Assembly (NCBI GenBank): GCA_002373045.1
Contig: DFHU01000061.1
Span: 1 to 38,089 of the forward strand
From: Pseudoselenomonas ruminantium
GTDB taxonomy: Bacteria > Bacillota > Negativicutes > Selenomonadales > Selenomonadaceae
Length of the DNA stretch: 38,089 bases
Direction: 5' to 3'
Position numbers and translations under genes: made by a program. Below, piece after piece: positions 6,863 to 14,124 of this stretch; the first letter of the stretch is position 1, and every line of letters begins with the position of its first letter. The notes below the pieces were generated by a model. The model was not told the origin of the DNA. It did not search any database and saw only the letters and a program-made list of their open reading frames with translations.

Positions 6863-6888
6863 CTATCTTTCCACCTTTCTCCAAATAA

Positions 6889-7989
6889 TCAGCGTGATGC
6901 CCGCTGCACCAGATACGCACCGGCTGCCATGCCAATAAGGTTAGGCATCCATACCGCCAGCAGCGGCGGAACAACACCACTGCTGGCCAGAGCATTGCCC
7001 ATCGTCATAAGCGCATAATAAACAAAGATGATGATAACACTCATGGCAAAGCCAGCCGAGGAACTATTACGTGTAGGCTGCAAGCCCAAGGGAACGCCCA
7101 CCAGGGCAAAAACCAGACTGGCCATGGGGACCGTCACACGCTGATAAAGCTCTGCTTCCAGCTTGTTGGTATCCACATACTGCGTTTTCAGGATGTTAAT
7201 CTGCTCCCGCAGTTCTCTCATGGTCATTTCTTCCAATTCTTTTTGTTCTCGAACAATCTGTGTGGGATTTGCACTTATAGGCAGCACCTGCGTCTTGAAG
7301 CGAACCATATGTTCGCTTTTACCTTCCTCTTCAGTGATATCATAAATAATACCATTGTGCATGGTCCAGATATTGCCATTCCACTCAGCATAATCAGCAT
7401 TTTCTACCGTTTTTACCTTGCCGGCTTCGTTAAATTCCTGCAACGTAATTCCCTGCAGCTGCTGAATATCCGCCTCGTAGCGGCGGGCATAGGCCAAACG
7501 CTGGATTTTATCCCCATTTATTTCCTTGAGGATAATATGCTCCTGAGATTTCATCCCCGTATTGCCCTCGATTTCATAATAGAGTACATTACGGTAGGCC
7601 GTATTAGCCCAGGGAACCACATATTCATTGAAGGCCATTGCTGCAATGCTCACGATAAGGCCCATGATGACGGCTGGCATGGCAATGCGGGAAAAACTGA
7701 TGCCGCAGGACTTCATGGCGGTAATCTCACTATTGCTGGACAAACGCCCAAAGGTCAAAAGTGTTGACAGTAACATGGACATAGGAAAGGTCCAGATAAC
7801 CACCCCTGGCAGGCCAAAGATAAAGATTTTTACCACCGCCTGCAGGGAAGCGCCATAATCGGTGATATATTTAGCAATCCTGAACAGCGTTCCCGAGCCG
7901 ATAAATACCGCAGAGAACGCGCAAATGCTAAAGACAAAGGTCAGTACCACTTCTCTGAATATGTATTTGTCTAAAATTCGCAATCGCAT
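6889..7989 (-). CDS. LptF/LptG-family permease of the LPS exporter
   Basis: Inner-membrane subunit of the ABC transporter that extracts lipopolysaccharide and feeds it to the periplasmic bridge. The 366 residues match the YjgP/YjgQ family: an N-terminal amphipathic start (MRLRILDKYIFREVVLTF), three helices, a periplasmic beta-jellyroll-like domain (about 130-250), then three helices (about 275-360). The segment FGRLSSNSEITAMKSCGISF is the cytoplasmic coupling region that contacts LptB. It lies 11 bases after lptB. Only one such gene is present here, while the E. coli exporter uses an LptF-LptG pair; I cannot say which of the two it is. A homodimer or an unlinked partner are both possible. Confidence 0.9.
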   Translation of the reverse strand: MRLRILDKYIFREVVLTFVFSICAFSAVFIGSGTLFRIAKYITDYGASLQAVVKIFIFGLPGVVIWTFPMSMLLSTLLTFGRLSSNSEITAMKSCGISFSRIAMPAVIMGLIVSIAAMAFNEYVVPWANTAYRNVLYYEIEGNTGMKSQEHIILKEINGDKIQRLAYARRYEADIQQLQGITLQEFNEAGKVKTVENADYAEWNGNIWTMHNGIIYDITEEEGKSEHMVRFKTQVLPISANPTQIVREQKELEEMTMRELREQINILKTQYVDTNKLEAELYQRVTVPMASLVFALVGVPLGLQPTRNSSSAGFAMSVIIIFVYYALMTMGNALASSGVVPPLLAVWMPNLIGMAAGAYLVQRASR

Positions 7990-8000
7990 ATCGGCTCTCC

Positions 8001-8735
8001 TTATAAGGTGAAATTCTCACCCAGATAAAACTTTTTCGCTATCGGACTTTCTGCAATGGTCTGGCTGCTGCCTTCCAGCAGGATTTTGCCTTCACTCAAA
8101 ATATACGCACGGTCCACTATCTGCAGGGTTTCGCGCACATTATGGTCTGTGATGAGAATGCCCATTCCCCGCTGACGCAGATACTGGATAATCTCCTGAA
8201 TATCGGCTACGGCCAGAGGGTCAACGCCCGCAAAGGGTTCATCCAGCAGAATAAACTGAGGTTCCAGGGCCAGGCAGCGGGCGATTTCCACGCGGCGGCG
8301 CTCACCACCGGAAAGTTCCGTACCCTTGCGGTTACGGACATGCGTGATATGGAATTCCGCCAACAGTTCATCAAAGCGTGAACGCTGCTCAGCCCGGGAA
8401 AGTGACGTGGTCTCCAATATAGCCATGATATTTTCTTCCACCGTGAGTTTGCGGAAAATGGAGGACTCCTGGGTCAGATAGCTTATGCCCAATTCGGCCC
8501 GCTTGTACATGGGCATTTTGGTGATGTTCACATCCGACAGGAACACTTCGCCGGAAGATGGCTGTTCGAGGCCGACAATCATATAAAATGATGTGGTCTT
8601 ACCAGCACCATTAGGCCCCAAAAGACCGACGATTTCGCCCTTTTCCACCCGCAGGGAAACTCTGTCCACTGCCGTGTGCTCCTTGAATTTTTTTACCAGA
8701 TTTTTCGCCTCAATATGCAAGGTCCTGCCCTCCAT
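8001..8735 (-). CDS. lptB: LptB, ATPase of the LPS exporter
   Basis: Cytoplasmic ABC ATPase that powers lipopolysaccharide extraction. The 244 residues match the family. Walker A is GPNGAGKTT (40-48), the Q-loop is at ISYLTQES (84-91), the ABC signature is LSGGERRRVE (141-150), Walker B is FILLDEPFAGVD (161-172) and the switch His is in ITDHNV (195-200). PMYKRAELGISYLTQESSIF is the LptB-type segment that contacts the permease. It lies 15 bases after lptA and 11 before the permease gene. Confidence 0.95.
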   Translation of the reverse strand: MEGRTLHIEAKNLVKKFKEHTAVDRVSLRVEKGEIVGLLGPNGAGKTTSFYMIVGLEQPSSGEVFLSDVNITKMPMYKRAELGISYLTQESSIFRKLTVEENIMAILETTSLSRAEQRSRFDELLAEFHITHVRNRKGTELSGGERRRVEIARCLALEPQFILLDEPFAGVDPLAVADIQEIIQYLRQRGMGILITDHNVRETLQIVDRAYILSEGKILLEGSSQTIAESPIAKKFYLGENFTL

Positions 8736-8750
8736 CTATTCCAGCTTTCC

Positions 8751-9434
8751 TTACTTGACTTTAGCCCGTCCTTCGGGGTCAAGATAAAGGGTCAGCTTAT
8801 TGCTCTTCATCGTATTGTTTTCCTTAACCGCCCAGGCATTGCCGGTCAGTACCACCCGGCCCTGTTCCTTGCCGACATAATCAGCATGGTCACCGCCAGC
8901 TTCCATCTGACGGGCTGGGCTTTCAATATGGACATTGCCCGTGCCGACGTAATGTTCGTCATCCAGCCAGCCTTCCATATAATTTGCAGAGAATGTACCA
9001 TCGCTATTGCTGATTGTGCCCCCCGCAGGAATCTTAATATATTTATTCTGATTCGGATAGTAATCTACCTGCTCACCGGCAAAAGATTTATCGCCATCGG
9101 TTCCCCGAACACTGCCCACAGCACTGATATGCCCCTGGCCATCGGTAACAATCCGGCTGCAGGTGAGACGCATAGCCTCACGCACCGCTATGACATTGCC
9201 CTCTACAGAACCTTCCTGTGTCTTGGCATTATAGGTCGCTTTCGCGCCCGTAACTTTAGTGGTTCCCTGCTTTAGCAGTACGTCGCCCGTGGCCACAGCC
9301 AGCCCCGTACTCATATCGTATTCCACATTATCCGCATTGAGTTCAGCTGGCTCCCCGGCTGCCGAGATATGCCCCCAGGGCATTGTCAGAGCGAGGGTCA
9401 GTGCCATAACCATTTTCTTCATTCGACTTGTCAT
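8751..9434 (-). CDS. lptA: LptA-like periplasmic LPS bridge protein
   Basis: Periplasmic OstA/LptA-family protein forming part of the jellyroll bridge for lipopolysaccharide. The N terminus is a signal peptide (residues 1-26, MKKMVMALTLALTMPWG, cleavage near HISAAG). The rest is a repeated beta pattern, for example LNADNVEYDMSTGLAVATGD and TGAKATYNAKTQEGSVEGN, the typical OstA fold. The 227 residues exceed E. coli LptA (185), so the bridge segment may be longer. An AGGAGG lies eight to nine bases before ATG 9434. Its start overlaps the lptC stop by four bases (ATGA). Confidence 0.88.
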   Translation of the reverse strand: MTSRMKKMVMALTLALTMPWGHISAAGEPAELNADNVEYDMSTGLAVATGDVLLKQGTTKVTGAKATYNAKTQEGSVEGNVIAVREAMRLTCSRIVTDGQGHISAVGSVRGTDGDKSFAGEQVDYYPNQNKYIKIPAGGTISNSDGTFSANYMEGWLDDEHYVGTGNVHIESPARQMEAGGDHADYVGKEQGRVVLTGNAWAVKENNTMKSNKLTLYLDPEGRAKVK

Positions 9435-9985
9435 TTCGTTTCTCCTCCTCTGCGCAAATGCGCTTTGCCGCTGATTTTGATTTTATTGAAACCATCACTG
9501 CTTTCAATGCGGTCACCCGTGGCCAGCATATCTTCTTTGACGGCTTTGGCATTGCCAATTGCCGCTAAGATTTCCTTTTGCGCATCCCAACGCAGTTCAT
9601 CACAAGTCAACTGTGCGCCATCGCTGTTTTTTATCTCCACGTTATCCGAAAGGACGATATCCTTCGTTCCTTCCGCATAGGTTCCTTTACCGGCCTTTAC
9701 TTCCACCACTCTGCCATCTTCAGCATAAAAATGGCCCTGCAGTTTTTCCAGCACTGCATCACGGGTTTCAATATTAACGTCAATATGCTCAGCAGTCAAG
9801 TCCCAGATTTTGCGGCCATTTCTTTCCTCACTGATTTCGTTGCCGTCATAACTCATCGTCTTATTGCTTTCAGCGGGTGTCTCCGGCAGATCAGGTGTCT
9901 CAGGAACGGTCACCACCGCCCATACCACCAGAGCTGCAAAGGCCGCAATTGCAGCAGCGATAAGCCCCTTGCGCATCTTGCTCAT
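9431..9985 (-). CDS. lptC: LptC-like inner-membrane-anchored LPS bridge protein
   Basis: Links the LptB-LptF/G transporter to LptA. The 184 residues comprise a short basic N terminus, one membrane anchor (about 7-27, GLIAAAIAAFAALVVWAVVT), a Pro-rich linker, then a beta jellyroll with an OstA-like pattern (WDLTAEHIDVNIETRDAVLE, DELRWDAQKEILAAIGN). Overlaps of ATGA type with both neighbours (lpxL-like upstream, lptA downstream) show tight coupling. Assignment rests on fold pattern, position and size. Confidence 0.86.
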   Translation of the reverse strand: MSKMRKGLIAAAIAAFAALVVWAVVTVPETPDLPETPAESNKTMSYDGNEISEERNGRKIWDLTAEHIDVNIETRDAVLEKLQGHFYAEDGRVVEVKAGKGTYAEGTKDIVLSDNVEIKNSDGAQLTCDELRWDAQKEILAAIGNAKAVKEDMLATGDRIESSDGFNKIKISGKAHLRRGGETK

Positions 9986-10896
9986 CTGGCATCCTCCTGT
10001 GCTTTAACGGTATGGTGTTTGCCCACTTTCTGCTGTTCTGGCGGCGTATTCCAGCGCTTTTGGAACCAAAGCCACTGCGTGGGATTTTCACGGATAATAT
10101 CCTCGATGATTTTCGTCATCTTCACCGTGAAGTCAAATAAATCCTTGTCGGTATCGCCTGTATCTTCAAAGCGCATAACTTCGCCAATAACGACTTTATG
10201 CTTACCATTGGGCTGGCGCAGGATAAATGCGGGCAGTACCGGGGCATTGAACTTGCAGGCAAAGACAGCCGGACCTTGCGGAGTCGCCGCCACTTTACCC
10301 AAAAAGGGGATAAATGCGCCCCCTGGGCCGCCGTCCTGGTCAGCCAAAAAGCCCAAAATCTTACCTTTTTTCAGCGCCTTGGCTGCCGCCAAAAGTTCGC
10401 TTGTGCCACGGGAAAAAATTTCCACATTGATGGTCTTGCGCAAATCGTTCAAAGCATTGGTGTACTGCATATTCGGCTGAGGTTTGGCAATCGCGGTAAC
10501 GGGCAGGCCGTTCATCGTAAAGGCCGCCGACAGCCACTCCCATGTGCCGATATGTCCTGTGAGCACCACCACACCATGACCTTCAGCCAGTGCATCGGTC
10601 ATGCGCTCTAAATGGTCGATTTCAATGTACTTGTGGAAATTTTTTGGCGTGATGTTCGGCATATAGAGGATTTCCAGCACATTGCGGGCCAAATTGACAA
10701 AGGACGCCCTTACCATTTTGCGTGCTTCCGGTTCACTCAGACCTAAGGCCGGCATCATCTGTTTTACAGCCAGTTCCCGCTGCTTTTTTATCAGCAGATA
10801 ATAGAGCTGACCCAAAATCCAGCCGGCAGCCATTACGAGTTTATAGGGGGTGTGACACACCACCCAGCTCATAAACATCACAAATTTATACTGCAT
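9982..10896 (-). CDS. LpxL/HtrB-family lipid A acyltransferase
   Basis: Membrane-associated enzyme that adds a secondary acyl chain to Kdo-lipid A. The 304 residues match the family. There is one hydrophobic N-terminal segment (about 17-37). The catalytic motif HxxxxE appears as GHIGTWEW (residues about 120-127). Other conserved parts are NLARNVLEI, FLADQDGGPGGAFIPFLGK, and the C-terminal PTQWLWFQKRWNTPP. It overlaps lptC by four bases and lies 21 bases after kdsC. A second paralogue is at 22777-23670; which position each acylates cannot be told from sequence. Confidence 0.92.
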   Translation of the reverse strand: MQYKFVMFMSWVVCHTPYKLVMAAGWILGQLYYLLIKKQRELAVKQMMPALGLSEPEARKMVRASFVNLARNVLEILYMPNITPKNFHKYIEIDHLERMTDALAEGHGVVVLTGHIGTWEWLSAAFTMNGLPVTAIAKPQPNMQYTNALNDLRKTINVEIFSRGTSELLAAAKALKKGKILGFLADQDGGPGGAFIPFLGKVAATPQGPAVFACKFNAPVLPAFILRQPNGKHKVVIGEVMRFEDTGDTDKDLFDFTVKMTKIIEDIIRENPTQWLWFQKRWNTPPEQQKVGKHHTVKAQEDAR

Positions 10897-10917
10897 TAAT
10901 TGTCTTCCCCCAAATCG

Positions 10918-11487
10918 TTATTGTTTCCAGTTCCTATTCCCGTTAGAACTGTCCGGCAAGAGGAAGTCCGCCATGATATCTTCCCACTTGCCCTGCACCT
11001 TGAAGATAAACTCCAAAAGTTCCCGTACGGCTCCATGACCACCATTTTTGCAGGAGACGACCAGCGACTGTGTGCGGACCGATTCCTCTGCATCCGCTAC
11101 AGCCATCGGCAGGCCAACCTGCAGCATGATAGGCAGGTCGATAAGGTCATCGCCGATATAAGCAATCTGCGCGTCTTTCAGTCCCGTCAGTTCTTTCAAT
11201 TCATCATAAGCACTGCGTTTATCGGAATTTCCCTGAAAGACATGGCTGATACCCAGTTCCTTAGCCCGGAAAGTCACCTGCTCCGACTTGCGGCCAGTAA
11301 TGATGGCGGTCTGCAAGCCATATTTATGGGCAAGGCTTATGCCCAGCCCATCCCGGCAATAAAAGGGCTTATAGAGTTCCCCCTGTGCGCCGATATAAAT
11401 GCCACCATCAGTCAGTACACCATCCACATCAAAAATGACTAATTTTATCTTTTTTGCTGCCTTTAGGGCATTGCCATGAATTTCCAT
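10918..11487 (-). CDS. kdsC: KdsC, Kdo-8-phosphate phosphatase
   Basis: Cytoplasmic HAD-family phosphatase that releases Kdo from Kdo-8-phosphate. The 189 residues have motif I KLVIFDVDGVLTDGG (DxD, about residues 15-29), RDGLGISLAH, motif II TAIITGRKS, and motifs III/IV in YIGDDLIDLPIM. The tetrameric C0-type layout with no cap domain fits. The ATG at 11487 shares one base with the kdsD stop (TAATG), so translation is coupled. Confidence 0.95.
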   Translation of the reverse strand: MEIHGNALKAAKKIKLVIFDVDGVLTDGGIYIGAQGELYKPFYCRDGLGISLAHKYGLQTAIITGRKSEQVTFRAKELGISHVFQGNSDKRSAYDELKELTGLKDAQIAYIGDDLIDLPIMLQVGLPMAVADAEESVRTQSLVVSCKNGGHGAVRELLEFIFKVQGKWEDIMADFLLPDSSNGNRNWKQ

Positions 11488-12464
11488 TATACCACTCCTT
11501 GACGCAACAGGTCAGTCAAATGAATAATCCCCACAGGAATTTTATTTTCGTCAATTACAGGCAATACGGTAACGGGGCGCGGTTTGTGCTTTTCCATCAC
11601 AGAAAGGGCAGCCGAAGCCATCGCTTCCTGCTTGATGGTCAGCGGCGTTGCAAACATGATATTGCCTACCGCTTCATCCAGGAACTTATAATCCTTGGCC
11701 AGTGCCCGGCGGATGATGCCATCGGTGATGATGCCTACCAATTTGCCGCTGTCATCAACCACTGAAGCAGCACCAAGGCCTTTATCCGTCATGATAAAGA
11801 GCGCATCTTTTGCCGTCTTGTCCTTATGCACAATGGGATTTTCATCTCCGGTATGCATAACATTTTTGACCGTAAGCAGAAGCTTTCTCCCCAAAGCGCC
11901 GCCCGGATGGAACAGGGCAAATTCCTGACTGGTGAAATCGCGTACACGCATAAGCGCAATAGCAATCGCATCGCCCATGGCCAGCGTAGCTGTGGTGCTG
12001 GCTGTCGGTGCCAGCCCCAGAGGACAGGCTTCCCGCTCCACGCCGATATCCACAAAGTGATCAGCAGCTTTGCCTAACTGGGAATCACGGCGTCCACTCA
12101 TCGCGATGATGGTCGCGCCGATGCGGCGAATAATGGGCAGGATATTGACCACTTCCGTGGACTCACCGCTGTTGGATATCGCAATGACCACGTCATTTTC
12201 CGTCACCATGCCCAAATCGCCATGAAAGGCCTCGCCGGGATGCATGAAGAACGCCGGCGTGCCGGTGCTGGCAAAGGTTGCCGCCATCTTGCGGCCAATA
12301 TGGCCAGATTTGCCCATACCGGTCACGACCACGCGTGCCTTGCAGTCGAGTATGCACTGCACAGCCGCCACAAATTCATCATCAATGCGGCCTTTGAGTT
12401 TTTCCACGGCATCCGCTTCAATCGTGAGCGTTTCCAGCGCCGCTTCTTTTATCTTATCTACCAA
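11487..12464 (-). CDS. kdsD: KdsD/KpsF, arabinose-5-phosphate isomerase
   Basis: Converts ribulose-5-phosphate to arabinose-5-phosphate, the first committed step to Kdo. The 325 residues hold an N-terminal SIS domain (about 35-170) with VVTGMGKSGHIGRKMAATFAS, FFMHPGEAFHGDLGM and ISNSGESTEV. Two CBS domains follow (about 205-325; NVMHTGDENPIVHKDKTAKD and NIMFATPLTIKQEAMASAAL). The start is TTG at 12464, with GAGGGG six bases upstream; no better ATG exists near it. It lies 45 bases after kdsA. Confidence 0.94.
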   Translation of the reverse strand: MVDKIKEAALETLTIEADAVEKLKGRIDDEFVAAVQCILDCKARVVVTGMGKSGHIGRKMAATFASTGTPAFFMHPGEAFHGDLGMVTENDVVIAISNSGESTEVVNILPIIRRIGATIIAMSGRRDSQLGKAADHFVDIGVEREACPLGLAPTASTTATLAMGDAIAIALMRVRDFTSQEFALFHPGGALGRKLLLTVKNVMHTGDENPIVHKDKTAKDALFIMTDKGLGAASVVDDSGKLVGIITDGIIRRALAKDYKFLDEAVGNIMFATPLTIKQEAMASAALSVMEKHKPRPVTVLPVIDENKIPVGIIHLTDLLRQGVV

Positions 12465-12509
12465 TCTTATCCCCTCAATTTACCACAAGCTCTAACCAAA
12501 ACACGCCGT

Positions 12510-13337
12510 TTACTTCTGTTTATGGCGCACGATTTCGTGAATTGCTACAGCATCTTTCAACAGGTCTTCCAGCTTGTCCAGATAAACCATATTGGCACCA
12601 TCCGAAAGTGCTTCCTCCGGATTGTCATGAACTTCCAGGAATAATGCATCTACACCTGCAGCCACAGCCGCCCGCACCAGATATTCCACATATTCGCGGT
12701 TGCCAGCCGAAGTCGTCCCGTTGCCGCCCGGCAGCTGCACCGAATGCGTGCCGTCCATAACCACGGGATAGCCAAAGGAACGCATGATAGGCAAGGAGCG
12801 CATATCCACCACGAGATTGTGATAACCAAAGGATGCACCGCGTTCCGTAAGCATAATCTGGTCACAGCCGCTTTCATGGAGCTTGTCCACCACATTGCGC
12901 ATATCCTCCGGCGCTAAGAACTGGCCTTTCTTCACATTAACGACCTTGCCCGTCTGCGCAGCAGCATGGAGAAGGTCCGTCTGACGGCAGAGGAACGCCG
13001 GTATCTGCAAAATATCGGCCACTTCTGCCACAGGTTTCGCCTGACTTGTTTCGTGGATATCCGTCACCACAGGTACGCCCAATTCTGCCTTGATGGTCTT
13101 TAACATTTCCAAGCCTTTTTTCAGGCCAGGGCCACGGAAGCTATGGTAGGAAGAACGGTTGGCCTTGTCAAAGGACGCCTTGAATACATAGTTGATATCC
13201 AAACGCTGGCAGATTTCCTTGATTGTACGGCCAATCAGCAGGCATCTGTCCAGTCCTTCGAGCACACAAGGGCCAGCCAAAAGCGTAAGTTTCTCCCCGC
13301 CACCAATAGTATAATTGCCTACTTTTACCTGATTCAT
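12510..13337 (-). CDS. kdsA: KdsA, Kdo-8-phosphate synthase
   Basis: Condenses phosphoenolpyruvate with arabinose-5-phosphate to form Kdo-8-phosphate in the cytoplasm. Conserved parts are LLAGPCVLEG (about 19-28), FKASFDKANRSSYHSFRGPG, VTDIHET, FLCRQTDLL, VNVKKGQFLAPEDM, LTERGASFGYHNLVVDMR and VMDGTHSVQLPGG. FLCRQTDLL contains a Cys where metal-dependent and metal-independent types differ elsewhere; I do not assign a type. ATG at 13337 is chosen: AGGAG lies seven bases upstream, while the TTG at 13343 is too close to it. Length 275. Confidence 0.96.
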   Translation of the reverse strand: MNQVKVGNYTIGGGEKLTLLAGPCVLEGLDRCLLIGRTIKEICQRLDINYVFKASFDKANRSSYHSFRGPGLKKGLEMLKTIKAELGVPVVTDIHETSQAKPVAEVADILQIPAFLCRQTDLLHAAAQTGKVVNVKKGQFLAPEDMRNVVDKLHESGCDQIMLTERGASFGYHNLVVDMRSLPIMRSFGYPVVMDGTHSVQLPGGNGTTSAGNREYVEYLVRAAVAAGVDALFLEVHDNPEEALSDGANMVYLDKLEDLLKDAVAIHEIVRHKQK

Positions 13338-13376
13338 ATTCAAGCTCCTTTCATCTAGACCAATAGCGCTCTATCG

Positions 13377-14105
13377 TTACTTCATGTTTTTATATATCTC
13401 ATTCACTTTGGCCAAATCTTCCGCCGTATCAACCCCAACGAACTTAGCCTTTGTTTCAACGACTTTAATTTTGTAGCCATTTTCCAGCGCCCTGAGCTGC
13501 TCAAGCGATTCCGACTGCTCCAACGGCGTAGATTCCATCTTCGCATAGGCCAGCAGGAAATCCCGCATATAGGCATAAATGCCGATATGCTTATACACCG
13601 GGCAGCCTGCATTGCGCGGATAGGGCATAACCGAACGGGAGAAGTACAGGGCATAACCTGCCTTGTCCGTAACCACCTTGACGTTGTTGGGATTTTCAAT
13701 CTCCGCCTTGTCCGTCATCAAGGTCTTGACCGTAGCCATTTTCAGCTCGCTGTCCGTTTCAAAGACAGCGGCCAGTTCATCAATCAAACTCGGTTCAATC
13801 AAGGGTTCATCACCCTGCACATTGATGATTAAATCCACATCCGTGAAAGCTTCCGCCACTTCGGCCAGCCGGTCTGTGCCGGTGGGATGGGAAGCTTTGG
13901 TCATCATGGCCTTGCCGCCATTTGCTTCTACTGCCGTCAGGATGCGTTCATCATCCGTTGCCACAATCGTCTCGGATACTTTCTTCGCTTGTGACGCCCG
14001 GTCATAAACCCGGCAGACCATCGGCTTGCCGGCAATATCTTTGAGGGGTTTGCCCGGCAGGCGGGTGGATGCATAACGCGCGGGAATAACACATAATACC
14101 TTCAT
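13377..14105 (-). CDS. kdsB: KdsB, CMP-Kdo synthetase
   Basis: Activates Kdo with CTP to give CMP-Kdo, the donor for WaaA. The 242 residues match the family. Motifs visible are CVIPARYASTRLPGKPL at the N terminus (nucleotide binding), VATDDERI, MTKASHPTGTDRLAEV, LIINVQGDEPLI, the magnesium-binding Asp in that segment, and YFSRSVMPYPR. It lies 20 bases after the waaA-lpxK stop and before kdsA, so the Kdo genes form a run with waaA. Confidence 0.96.
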   Translation of the reverse strand: MKVLCVIPARYASTRLPGKPLKDIAGKPMVCRVYDRASQAKKVSETIVATDDERILTAVEANGGKAMMTKASHPTGTDRLAEVAEAFTDVDLIINVQGDEPLIEPSLIDELAAVFETDSELKMATVKTLMTDKAEIENPNNVKVVTDKAGYALYFSRSVMPYPRNAGCPVYKHIGIYAYMRDFLLAYAKMESTPLEQSESLEQLRALENGYKIKVVETKAKFVGVDTAEDLAKVNEIYKNMK

Positions 14106-14124
14106 AATCTGCCTCTTATCTTTC

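Noticed and set aside
5639..6938. Large plus-strand frames opposite the DUF3084 gene
   Set aside because: Antisense shadows; the Ser/Ala/Leu-rich translation is the complement of the coiled-coil codons.
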